Numbered from the stretch's first letter, positions 25,443 to 32,859 are shown. The stretch: DNA of 64,000 nt from Lacinutrix sp. WUR7 (GCF_016864015.1 NZ_CP045067.1:2081001-2145000); one strand, 5' to 3'. Numbers and translations: made by a program. Notes: a model not told the origin generated them from the letters alone.

Positions 25443-25844
25443 TTGAAACCAGAACAAATTCCACATAAAATGCTATCCCAAGACGCATACAGCACTTGGC
25501 TAGGAATAGAAATTCTAGAATGTGAAATCGGACGATGTAAAGTCGGAATGACCATTAGAAAGGAAATGTTGAACAGCATGAATAAAGCGCATGGCGGAAT
25601 TAGCTATTCGTTAGCAGATACCGCTTTCGGATTTGCTGCAAACACACATGGTAAATATGCTGTTTCCATTGAAACAAGTATTAACCATATTGAAGCATTA
25701 AATGAAGGCGATTATATTGTTGCAGAATCGGTAATAGAAACGGTAAAGAATAGATTAGGCTTTAATATTATAGAAGTGAAAAGAGGTGATGAAATGGTAG
25801 CACTTTTTAAAGGCGTGGTTTATCGTACCCAAAAAGATTGGTAA
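25443..25844 (+). CDS. paaI: Hydroxyphenylacetyl-CoA thioesterase PaaI
   Basis: 133 aa from a TTG start; the alternative ATG at 25470 would drop EQIPHK, which I recall as common in flavobacterial homologues. Hot-dog fold with NKAHGGISYSLADTAFGFAANT, containing the catalytic Asp-containing helix (SLADTAF) of the PaaI group. It hydrolyses stalled CoA thioesters to release CoA, protecting the pathway. All core motifs are intact. Confidence 0.93.
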   Translation: MKPEQIPHKMLSQDAYSTWLGIEILECEIGRCKVGMTIRKEMLNSMNKAHGGISYSLADTAFGFAANTHGKYAVSIETSINHIEALNEGDYIVAESVIETVKNRLGFNIIEVKRGDEMVALFKGVVYRTQKDW

Positions 25845-25845
25845 A

Positions 25846-25868
25846 GTTCCTGCGCAGGCAGGAATCTC
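25846..25868. repeat. Family C palindrome (TTCCTGC/GCAGGAA)
   Basis: 7-bp arms around GCAG, tail TCTC, three bases after the paaI stop. Confidence 0.75.
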
Positions 25869-25919
25869 TTAGTTAAAGGAAAATAAACTTTGGCTAAGAA
25901 AAAAACATAGCAAATACCT

Positions 25920-26078
25920 GCGTTAGGGATTGAAACGATATCCTTTTTTACGTCAGTTCGAGTGAAATTGCTTTTTTGCAATTTAGTATCGAGAATAAGT
26001 AAAAAAAAAACACCTGCCGGCAGGCAGGTACATAGAAAAGCCCGACACTACGTAGCTTTAGCGAAGTAGTGTAACGCC
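25920..26078. repeat. Composite family D element (reversed) holding B and C insertions
   Basis: Read on the minus strand, the ends are a D head (GGCGTTACACTAC ... GGGCTTTTC) and a D tail (AAAAAAGGATATCGTTTCAA ... TAACGC). Outer inverted termini are GCGTTA (25920-25925) and TAACGC (26072-26077). The centre is occupied by a family B element (25952-25997) and a family C palindrome, ACCTGCC-GGCA-GGCAGGT (26012-26029). The head also contains an ACACTAC/GTAGTGT hairpin. Confidence 0.75.
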
Positions 26079-26103
26079 AAAAAATAGTAATAATTAAAAG
26101 ATA

Positions 26104-26117
26104 CCTGCTTTCGCAGG
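26104..26117. repeat. Family C hairpin abutting the paaJ start
   Basis: CCTGC-TTTC-GCAGG ends two bases before the ATG at 26119. Confidence 0.7.
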
Positions 26118-26118
26118 C

Positions 26119-27336
26119 ATGAATATGGAAGCATATATAATAGACGGAATTAGAACACCAATAGGAAACTACAAAGGCACATTATCTGCTGTGAGAACAG
26201 ACGATTTAGGAGCATTAGTAATTTCAGAAATCGTAAAACGAAATCCGAGTATCCCAAAGGAAGCATACGACGATGTCATTATGGGCTGCGCAAATCAGGC
26301 GGGAGAAGACAATCGTAATGTTGCAAGAATGTCATCTCTGTTAGCCGGATTACCATTTACCGTGCCTGGTGAAACCGTAAACCGATTATGCAGCTCTGGT
26401 TTATCGGCAATCATTCACGCAAATCGTGCAATAAAAGCAGGAGACGGCGATGTCTTTATTTCTGGAGGCGTTGAGAATATGACACGCGGACCCTACGTAA
26501 TGGCAAAACCATCTTCGGCATTTGGTGGCGATTCAAAAATGTATGACTCTACTTTCGGATGGCGTTTTATCAACCCTAAAATGCAACAAATGTATGGTAC
26601 AGACGGCATGGGAATGACGGCTGAAAACCTAGTAGAAAAATATAATATCTCTAGAGAAGATCAAGATAAGTTCGCGCTTTGGAGTCAGCAAAAGGCAACC
26701 AAAGCACAAGAAAACGGACGTTTAGCAAAGGAAATTGTAACCGTTGAAATTCCACAACGCAAAAAAGATCCAATTCTTTTTTCTAAAGATGAATTTGTAA
26801 AACCAACAAGCTCTTTAGAAATCTTAGGAAAACTAAGACCGGCATTCAAAAAAGAAGGTGGAAGTGTAACTGCTGGAAACTCTTCGGGGTTAAACGACGG
26901 AGCAGCAGCAACTATTATCGCTTCAGCAGATGCAGTAAAAAAATACAACCTAAAACCATTAGCACGAATAGTAAGTTCAGCAGTGGTTGGTGTCGAGCCA
27001 AGAATTATGGGAATTGGTCCAGTTGAAGCTTCAAATAAAGCATTGGCAAAAGCAGGATTAACCATGGAAGATATGGATATCATCGAACTTAACGAAGCTT
27101 TTGCAGCGCAAGCATTAGCATGCATTCGTGCTTGGGGATTAGCCGATAACGATTCCAGAATTAACCCAAATGGAGGTGCAATTGCTATTGGTCATCCGCT
27201 TGGTGTTACAGGAGCAAGAGTTGCTTTTTCTGCAGCTTTAGAATTAAAACAACAGAACAAAAAATATGCGTTGATCACGATGTGTATTGGTGTCGGACAA
27301 GGGTATGCTGCGATTATTGAAAATGTGAATTTGTAA
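26119..27336 (+). CDS. paaJ: 3-oxoadipyl-CoA thiolase PaaJ
   Basis: 405 aa from ATG 26119, or 403 aa from ATG 26125, which matches the family start (EAYIIDGIRTPIGNYKG) better; both are possible. Thiolase motifs: nucleophile Cys in NRLCSSGLSAI (about 92), NEAFAAQ, GHPLGVTGAR and the second catalytic Cys in CIGVGQG. It cleaves 3-oxoadipyl-CoA to succinyl-CoA and acetyl-CoA, ending the path, and may act on the C8 intermediate as well. The opening WGCANQAGEDNRNVARM-type segment (GCANQAGEDNRNVARM) is typical of PaaJ/PcaF. Confidence 0.96.
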   Translation: MNMEAYIIDGIRTPIGNYKGTLSAVRTDDLGALVISEIVKRNPSIPKEAYDDVIMGCANQAGEDNRNVARMSSLLAGLPFTVPGETVNRLCSSGLSAIIHANRAIKAGDGDVFISGGVENMTRGPYVMAKPSSAFGGDSKMYDSTFGWRFINPKMQQMYGTDGMGMTAENLVEKYNISREDQDKFALWSQQKATKAQENGRLAKEIVTVEIPQRKKDPILFSKDEFVKPTSSLEILGKLRPAFKKEGGSVTAGNSSGLNDGAAATIIASADAVKKYNLKPLARIVSSAVVGVEPRIMGIGPVEASNKALAKAGLTMEDMDIIELNEAFAAQALACIRAWGLADNDSRINPNGGAIAIGHPLGVTGARVAFSAALELKQQNKKYALITMCIGVGQGYAAIIENVNL

Positions 27337-27344
27337 AATAGTTT

Positions 27345-27433
27345 GGGCGTTACCACAAGGGTCGCGCTTTCACTACTCGCTCTTTTTGAGAAAATCAAAA
27401 AGGAGCTCAAACAAACCGTTCAATCGCTAACGC
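27345..27433. repeat. Family D element, copy 2
   Basis: GGGCGTTACCACAAGGGTCG, then the central pair TTTTTGA...TCAAAAA, GGAGCTC and TCAATCGCTAACGC; GCGTTA/TAACGC termini. Confidence 0.85.
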
Positions 27434-27453
27434 AAACCCTCTCGAATGAAAAA

Positions 27454-27484
27454 GACCGCATAGGTTTTTTAAACTTTTGAGGTC
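27454..27484. repeat. Family E-like palindrome (GACC...GGTC)
   Basis: Imperfect inverted repeat GACCGCATAGGTTTTT against AAACTTTTGAGGTC. A more decayed third copy follows at about 27498-27527. Confidence 0.6.
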
Positions 27485-27545
27485 TAGAATAGTTTACCCT
27501 GCGAGGTTGTAGAAGCCTTGTAGCTATTAAAAAACAATTAGGAAT

Positions 27546-27956
27546 ATGAGTATAAAAAGAACAGGTTTAATTCTATATGTAAAAGCATATAAGGAGTGTG
27601 TTCATTTTTATGCTGAAGTTTTAAGCCTTTCTGTTTTATTTCAGAATGAAGATTTAACGTGTTTTGATTTCTTCGGAACCTATTTAATGGTCGAAAAAGA
27701 AGATAGATTAGATTATTTAGAAGACGTTTCAGAAAATAAAAATTACAGTTGTCTACGAATAAATGTAGCAGATGTAAGAGCCGTTTCAGAGACGCTAAAA
27801 AAACAAAATATTAAAGTCGATTACCAAGAACATGATTGGGGGAAAGTAGCAAAATTTAAAGATCCAGAAGGAAATTTAATTGCTTTTAAAGATGAGGGAA
27901 GTTTTGCGAAACAAATAGAAGATTACAAATCGATCAAGGATTCAAAAACCTTGTAA
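27546..27956 (+). CDS. VOC/glyoxalase-like domain protein
   Basis: 136 aa, one vicinal-oxygen-chelate domain: RTGLILYVKAYKECVHFYAEVL, then FFGTYLMVE and KDPEGNLIAFKDEG, the usual ending of this fold. Metal ligands of glyoxalase I (H/E pattern) are not clearly all present, so activity is uncertain. It lies between paaJ and paaZ on the same strand and could act on a reactive intermediate of the pathway; that is inference from position only. Repeats flank it on both sides. Confidence 0.85.
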   Translation: MSIKRTGLILYVKAYKECVHFYAEVLSLSVLFQNEDLTCFDFFGTYLMVEKEDRLDYLEDVSENKNYSCLRINVADVRAVSETLKKQNIKVDYQEHDWGKVAKFKDPEGNLIAFKDEGSFAKQIEDYKSIKDSKTL

Positions 27957-27977
27957 GTAAAAAATTATAATTATAAA

Positions 27978-28025
27978 GTCACTTCGAGTGATTCCGATTT
28001 TTTCTATCGGAATGGTATCGAGAAG
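27978..28025. repeat. Family B element, alternative stem
   Basis: GTCACTTCGAGTG and GTATCGAGAAG flanks enclose the stem ATTCCGAT/ATCGGAAT instead of AAATTGC/GCAATTT. Upstream of paaZ. Confidence 0.85.
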
Positions 28026-28036
28026 ACATAAAAATA

Positions 28037-28060
28037 GTTTCCCGCTTGGAGGGAATGATA
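28037..28060. repeat. Family C-like short palindrome
   Basis: TTCCC and GGGAA arms around GCTTGGA; eroded copy before paaZ. Confidence 0.5.
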
Positions 28061-28073
28061 AATACATTTATCA

Positions 28074-30575
28074 ATGAAAAAGATAGAGCACTACGTCCAA
28101 GGACAATGGACAACAGGTAAAGAAGAAGGAACACCAATTCTCGATGCAGTAACAGGTGAAGCATTCACTAGCGTTGCTATTGAAGGTTTAGACGTTCCAG
28201 AAATCCTAAACTACGGAAGAATAAAAGGAGGAGAGAAACTTCGTAAAATGACTTTTCAAGAACGTGGAAACATGCTTAAAAGTTTAGCCTTATATCTTAC
28301 CAAAAGAAAAAATGCGTTTTACGATTTAAGCTATAGGACTGGAGCAACCAAAGTAGATAGTTGGATAGACATTGAAGGTGGTTTCGGAAACTTATTCGCA
28401 AACGCTTCCTTGCGTAAGCTATTCCCAAATCAATCCTATCACGTAGAAGGCGATGCTATCGATTTATCTCGTGGCGGACGCTTTATGGCACATCATATTA
28501 TGGTGCCTAAAAAAGGAGTTGCTGTGCATATTAATGCTTTCAACTTCCCAGTTTGGGGAATGTTAGAAAAATGTGCAGTAAACTGGATGGCTGGAGTTCC
28601 TGCTGTGGTTTTACCAGCACCTTCGACTTCCTATTTGGCTGAAGCGGTAGCAAAAGAAATTATAGCATCCGGTATTTTACCAGAAGGCGCATTACAAATC
28701 ATAAACGGAACCGTAAAAACCATTTTAGATACTGTAGAGTCTCAAGATGTGGTAACCTTTACGGGTTCTGCAAAAGTAGGACGCTTGTTAAAAGCGCATC
28801 CTAGATTAATTGAGGAGTCTGTTCCATTTACTATGGAAGCCGATTCTTTAAATGCTTCCGTTTTGGGAGAAGATGCTGTTCCTGGAACACCAGAATTCGA
28901 TTTGTTTATTAAAGAAGTTAGAAAAGAAATGACCGTAAAAGCAGGACAGAAATGTACTGCGATTAGAAGAATCATTGTTCCGGAAAAATTAGTAGATGAT
29001 GTGCAATCCGCATTATCAAAAGCTTTAGACAAAGTAACTATTGGAGATCCAAGATTGAAAGAAGTAAGAATGGGATCTTTGGTAAGTCATCAACAAGTGC
29101 AAGCGGTTAGAGATTCTGTAAATGATTTATCTAAAGAAGCACAAATCGTTTACGGAAGTTTAGATGAAATAAACACGATTGGAGCAGATGCTAAAAAAGG
29201 AGCTTTTATTAGTCCGATTTTATTAAGATCAGATAACCCTTTTCAAAATACAGTTATTCATGAACGTGAAGCTTTCGGACCAGTAAGTACTATAATGCCT
29301 TATAAAAACTTAGACGAAGCGATTACTTTAGCACAAATGGGTAAAGGATCATTAGTATCATCTATTGCCACAAATGATGATAAGATTGCGAAAGAGTATG
29401 TTATAAATGCAGCATCTCATCACGGTCGTATTATGGTGGTTAATCGTGATATGGCTAAAGAAAGTACTGGTCATGGTTCACCATTACCATATTTAGTTCA
29501 TGGAGGTCCAGGTCGTGCTGGTGGAGGAGAAGAAATGGGAGGAATGCGTGGCATAAAACATTATTTGCAACGTACAGCAATCCAAGGTTCACCAACAACA
29601 TTAACGGAGATTACTGGTATTTACCAGCAAAACGCAAAATACAAGGAAGCACCACAGCATCCATTTAAATACCATTGGGAAGATATCCAACCAGGAATGT
29701 CTATGAAAACCCACAGACGTACATTTACAGATACAGATATTATCAATTTTGCAAATGTCACTTGGGATCATTTCTATGCGCATACAGATATTACCTCTTT
29801 AGATGGAAGTATTTTCGAACAAAGAACAGCGCATGGTTATTTCATTATTTCGGCTGCTGCAGGATTATTTGTATACCCAAATAAAGGGCCAGTTTCTGCG
29901 AATTACGGATTAGAAGAATGCAGATTCTTACGTCCGTTGTACCATAACGATACTATTTATGTTCGATTAACGTGTAAGCAAAAAGTAGATAGAGATGTGG
30001 CTGCGGCAGAACATCCTAGCGGCATTGTAAAATGGTATGCAGAAATTTTCGATGCGAATACCGATGAGAAAGTAGCGTTTGCAACTGTATTAACCATGGT
30101 GCAGAAGAAGCAAGAAGTTTTAACGGAAATGACGGAAGATAAAATTAATGCATGTCTTTCTGCTTTAAAAGAAGATGCAAAACCACAATGGGGAATTATG
30201 ACGCCACAGCACATGATGGAGCATTTGGAGTATACTTATAAAATCGCATCCGGAGAAATTCAAGATTTTGAAATAGCAACACCAGAAAAGATTTTAGATA
30301 AAGTACATAATAGTTTATGGAACTATGACAAGTTTCCACTCAAATCACAGTTTCCGCATCTAGAAAAAGATACTTTAGATGATTTAAAACATCCAGATTT
30401 AGAAACTGCAATCGAAAAATTTAAAGCACAAAGAGAAAAATACTTAGCCTATTTTAAAGAAAATCCAGAAGCTAAATTAAAGAATTTGGTTTTCGGAGAA
30501 TTAAATAAATACGAATCGTATTTGTTAGAGAGAAAACACTTGAATCATCACTTTGAGCAATTCAATTTACTATAG
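28074..30575 (+). CDS. paaZ: Bifunctional oxepin-CoA hydrolase/dehydrogenase PaaZ with C-terminal DUF1569-like domain
   Basis: 833 aa. Aldehyde dehydrogenase domain (about 1-525) with catalytic Glu255 (TMEADSLN) and Cys294 (AGQKCTAIRR). MaoC-type hydratase domain (about 530-680) with Asp565 and His570 in WDHFYAH. Together they open oxepin-CoA and oxidise the aldehyde. An extra domain at about 685-833 (TPQHMMEHLEYTY ... KHLNHHFEQF) resembles DUF1569/DinB-like proteins. E. coli PaaZ is 681 aa and lacks it. The stop codon lies inside a 36-bp perfect palindrome. The extra domain's role is unknown. Confidence 0.93.
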   Translation: MKKIEHYVQGQWTTGKEEGTPILDAVTGEAFTSVAIEGLDVPEILNYGRIKGGEKLRKMTFQERGNMLKSLALYLTKRKNAFYDLSYRTGATKVDSWIDIEGGFGNLFANASLRKLFPNQSYHVEGDAIDLSRGGRFMAHHIMVPKKGVAVHINAFNFPVWGMLEKCAVNWMAGVPAVVLPAPSTSYLAEAVAKEIIASGILPEGALQIINGTVKTILDTVESQDVVTFTGSAKVGRLLKAHPRLIEESVPFTMEADSLNASVLGEDAVPGTPEFDLFIKEVRKEMTVKAGQKCTAIRRIIVPEKLVDDVQSALSKALDKVTIGDPRLKEVRMGSLVSHQQVQAVRDSVNDLSKEAQIVYGSLDEINTIGADAKKGAFISPILLRSDNPFQNTVIHEREAFGPVSTIMPYKNLDEAITLAQMGKGSLVSSIATNDDKIAKEYVINAASHHGRIMVVNRDMAKESTGHGSPLPYLVHGGPGRAGGGEEMGGMRGIKHYLQRTAIQGSPTTLTEITGIYQQNAKYKEAPQHPFKYHWEDIQPGMSMKTHRRTFTDTDIINFANVTWDHFYAHTDITSLDGSIFEQRTAHGYFIISAAAGLFVYPNKGPVSANYGLEECRFLRPLYHNDTIYVRLTCKQKVDRDVAAAEHPSGIVKWYAEIFDANTDEKVAFATVLTMVQKKQEVLTEMTEDKINACLSALKEDAKPQWGIMTPQHMMEHLEYTYKIASGEIQDFEIATPEKILDKVHNSLWNYDKFPLKSQFPHLEKDTLDDLKHPDLETAIEKFKAQREKYLAYFKENPEAKLKNLVFGELNKYESYLLERKHLNHHFEQFNLL

Positions 30576-30590
30576 TAAATTGAATTGCTC
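30555..30590. repeat. 36-bp perfect palindrome over the paaZ stop codon
   Basis: Arms GAGCAATTCAATTTACTA and TAGTAAATTGAATTGCTC join with no loop; the TAG stop is 30573-30575. Flanking bases TCACTTT and CGAAG resemble family B flanks. Confidence 0.9.
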
Positions 30591-30635
30591 GAAGCACTCG
30601 AGAAATCGGGTGTCTCATTAATCAAAGTTTGAAAC

Positions 30636-30920
30636 TTGAAACACAATGTATACATAATTACGAACAAACGAGAAGGTGTTTTGTACATTGGAAAAACAGG
30701 AGACTTAAAAAAAAGAATGTATCAACATAAAAATAAGGTACATCCAACAACGTTTTCTGCAAGATATAATTTAGATAAACTGGTTTATTTTGAAGAACAT
30801 AAAACGGAAGTAGAAGCTAAATTAAGAGAAAAGCAAATGAAGAAATGGAAGAGGTCTTGGAAAATAGACTTAATAAAAAAAACGAATCCCGATTGGAAGG
30901 ATTTGTATAAAAATTTATAA
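30636..30920 (+). CDS. Small GIY-YIG nuclease-domain protein
   Basis: 94 aa from a TTG start. The GIY-YIG core appears as VYIITNKREGVLYIGKTGDLKKRMYQH (VYI ... LYIG), with the catalytic Arg in LKKRMYQHK and Glu in FEEHKTEVEAKLREKQ. The family (UriC/UPF0213-like) is small, cytosolic and of unknown cellular role. It sits inside the paa gene run between paaZ and a crotonase, has no link to the pathway, and is flanked by repeat palindromes, so it is likely a later insertion. The start is uncertain. Confidence 0.85.
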   Translation: MKHNVYIITNKREGVLYIGKTGDLKKRMYQHKNKVHPTTFSARYNLDKLVYFEEHKTEVEAKLREKQMKKWKRSWKIDLIKKTNPDWKDLYKNL

Positions 30921-30940
30921 ATAGTAATAAATAAAACGAG

Positions 30941-30960
30941 ATTCCCACTTTCGTGGGAAC
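30941..30960. repeat. Family C palindrome (ATTCCCAC/GTGGGAAC)
   Basis: Arms ATTCCCAC and GTGGGAAc around TTTC, nine bases before the following ATG. Confidence 0.75.
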
Positions 30961-30969
30961 GCTAAAGCG

Positions 30970-31722
30970 ATGAACACACCATACGTAACAATAAACATAG
31001 AAAACGAAGTAGGATACATCGAGTTTTTCCATCCTGCACACAATTCCTTGCCTGGAGATGTTTTAGCAAAACTAGCGCAAACCATTACAGACGCTGGAAC
31101 TAACGACGCTATTAAAGTAGTGGTTCTTAAAAGTGGCCGAGACAGAACTTTTTGCGCAGGAGCAAGCTTCGAAGAACTAATAAACATCAATGATGCAGCC
31201 ACGGGAAAAGTATTCTTTTCCGGATTTGCAAACGTGATTAACGCGATGCGCAAATGTCCGAAATTTATTATCGGTCGCATTCAAGGAAAAACCGTTGGTG
31301 GTGGTGTTGGACTAGCTGCTGCAACCGATTATTGTATGGCATCTAAATTTGCCGCTATTAAGTTGTCCGAGTTAAATATTGGAATTGGACCATTTGTAGT
31401 CGGACCAGCAATCGAGCGTAAAATGGGATTAAGCGCCATGTCGCAAATAGCAATTGACGCAAATACATTTTATCCAGCAGAATGGGCAAAACAAAAAGGT
31501 TTATTCACGCAAGTGTATGAAAGCACCAAAGAATTAGATGAAGCTGTAAAAACAACCGCAGAACACTTATGTACTTATAATACAGAAGCGATGCTAGAAA
31601 TGAAAAAAGTATTCTGGCAAGGAACAGATCATTGGGATGCGTTACTAGCAGAACGCGCAGCAACAAGTGGTAAATTGGTATTAAGTGATTTTACAAAAGA
31701 AAAATTAAAAGGATTTAAATAG
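30970..31722 (+). CDS. Crotonase-family protein, possible PaaF
   Basis: 250 aa enoyl-CoA hydratase/isomerase fold: TFCAGASFEELI forms the oxyanion hole; GKTVGGGVGLAAATD has Gly where hydratases have the first catalytic Glu; AIKLSELNIGIGP keeps the second Glu. By position it should be the 2,3-dehydroadipyl-CoA hydratase PaaF. With only one of the two glutamates, it may instead be an isomerase or a hydratase of another type. It overlaps nothing and its stop directly abuts the next gene's ATG, implying coupling. Confidence 0.8.
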   Translation: MNTPYVTINIENEVGYIEFFHPAHNSLPGDVLAKLAQTITDAGTNDAIKVVVLKSGRDRTFCAGASFEELININDAATGKVFFSGFANVINAMRKCPKFIIGRIQGKTVGGGVGLAAATDYCMASKFAAIKLSELNIGIGPFVVGPAIERKMGLSAMSQIAIDANTFYPAEWAKQKGLFTQVYESTKELDEAVKTTAEHLCTYNTEAMLEMKKVFWQGTDHWDALLAERAATSGKLVLSDFTKEKLKGFK

Positions 31723-32061
31723 ATGTTTCATTATAATGATAAAAAATTTAAAGCTGTAAAGAACACTAGTAATGGTGAGACTTCAGAAGAGACTATTTTT
31801 CATTATAAGCAAACAAAAAATATAGTAACAGCAACATATTCTGGAGGCCAAATTATAGAAGGGCATCTTATAGGTTTAGTTTCCAAAGATGGAGAAATAA
31901 ATATGAGATACCATCAGGTGAATACGAATGGCGATTTAATGACAGGCGTATGCAAATCTATTCCAGAAATGGGTTCCAATGGAAAAATTAGATTGCATGA
32001 AGAATGGCAATGGACCTCAGGAGATAAAAGTAAAGGCAAATCAATAATAGAAGAATTATAA
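31723..32061 (+). CDS. Small conserved protein, unknown function
   Basis: 112 aa, beta-rich with repeated strands: TIFHYKQTKNIVTATYSGGQIIEGHLIGLV, GEINMRYHQVNTNGDL and GKIRLHEEWQWTSGDKSKG. No signal peptide or catalytic motif. I recall relatives being labelled as N-acetylglutamate synthase, which the sequence does not support. It lies with no gap after the crotonase and one base before paaY, so it belongs to the paa transcription unit. Confidence 0.7.
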   Translation: MFHYNDKKFKAVKNTSNGETSEETIFHYKQTKNIVTATYSGGQIIEGHLIGLVSKDGEINMRYHQVNTNGDLMTGVCKSIPEMGSNGKIRLHEEWQWTSGDKSKGKSIIEEL

Positions 32062-32062
32062 T

Positions 32063-32659
32063 ATGATTTACAGTTTTAAAGGCTACACACCGGTTGTACA
32101 CGAATCCAGTTTCGTGCATCCGCTTGCGGCAGTAACAGGAAATGTCATTATTGGCAAAAATTGTTATGTTGGTCCGGGAGCAGCCATTCGTGGCGATTGG
32201 GGACAAATCATTTTAGAAGATGGCGTAAACGTGCAAGAAAATTGCACGGTGCACATGTTTCCTGGAAAATCTATTACGCTTAAAGAAAGTGCACATGTTG
32301 GTCATGGAGCGATTATTCACGGCGCAAATTTGGGTAGAAATTGCTTGATAGGAATGAACACTGTAATCATGGACGATGCCGAAATTGGTGACGAATCCAT
32401 AGTTGGTGCCATGGCATTTGTAAAAGCCGAAACTAAAATCCCGAACCGAAGTTTGGTTGTTGGTAATCCTGCAAAAGTCATCAAGCAGGTTAGTGATGAG
32501 ATGATCGCTTGGAAAACTAAAGGCACACAATTATACCAGCAATTACCAGCAGATTGCCACGAGAGTTTAAAAGCAGTTGAGCCATTGCGGGAAGTGCCCG
32601 AAAACATGAAAATACAAGAAGGAGCTTATGATACCCTTCGCGATTTTTTAAAGAAATAG
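32063..32659 (+). CDS. paaY: PaaY-type hexapeptide-repeat thioesterase
   Basis: 198 aa left-handed beta-helix, gamma-carbonic-anhydrase-like. Hexapeptide turns are VIIGKNCYVGPGAAIRGDWG and VHMFPGKSITLKESAHVGHGAIIHGANLGRN-like coils. Metal-binding His residues lie in HMFPG, HVGHG and IHG. In E. coli PaaY is a thioesterase that relieves dead-end ring-CoA adducts. Length is normal. It ends the paa block proper; a repeat-rich gap follows before the dehydrogenase genes. Confidence 0.9.
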   Translation: MIYSFKGYTPVVHESSFVHPLAAVTGNVIIGKNCYVGPGAAIRGDWGQIILEDGVNVQENCTVHMFPGKSITLKESAHVGHGAIIHGANLGRNCLIGMNTVIMDDAEIGDESIVGAMAFVKAETKIPNRSLVVGNPAKVIKQVSDEMIAWKTKGTQLYQQLPADCHESLKAVEPLREVPENMKIQEGAYDTLRDFLKK

Positions 32660-32691
32660 TTGGGTTAGTCTAACGTGAATTTATTAAAGTT

Positions 32692-32813
32692 GGGCGTTAC
32701 CACAAGGGTCGCGCTTTACACTATATCTTTTTTTCTTGTTCTCGATACAAAATTGCAAAAAGCAATTTCACTCGAACTGACATAAAAAAGGATGCCATTT
32801 CAATCGCTAACGC
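32692..32813. repeat. Family D element, copy 3, split by a family B element
   Basis: D head GGGCGTTACCACAAGGGTCG (32692 on) and D tail AAAAAAGGATGCC ... CGCTAACGC (to 32813) are separated by an inverted family B element at 32738-32781 placed in the central T/A tract. Confidence 0.85.
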
Positions 32814-32841
32814 AAATTGCGGTAAAAATAAAGATAGAATA

Positions 32842-32859
32842 AACTAACAAACGCTAGTT
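32842..32859. promoter_or_regulatory. Candidate TetR operator before the E2/E1 genes
   Basis: AACTAAC-AAAC-GCTAGTT: the paaE palindrome with one mismatch in the right arm, 59 bases before the E2 start. A near -7 box (TACGTTTTG, one T too many) follows at 32862-32870. Confidence 0.5.

Noticed and set aside
31723-32061. N-acetylglutamate synthase annotation
   Set aside because: No GNAT acetyl-CoA motif is present in the 112 residues.
32663-32676. GTTAG-T-CTAAC palindrome after paaY as another operator
   Set aside because: Arms point the opposite way and the spacer is one base, unlike the TAAC-N4-GTTA sites; probably a small hairpin at the gene end.
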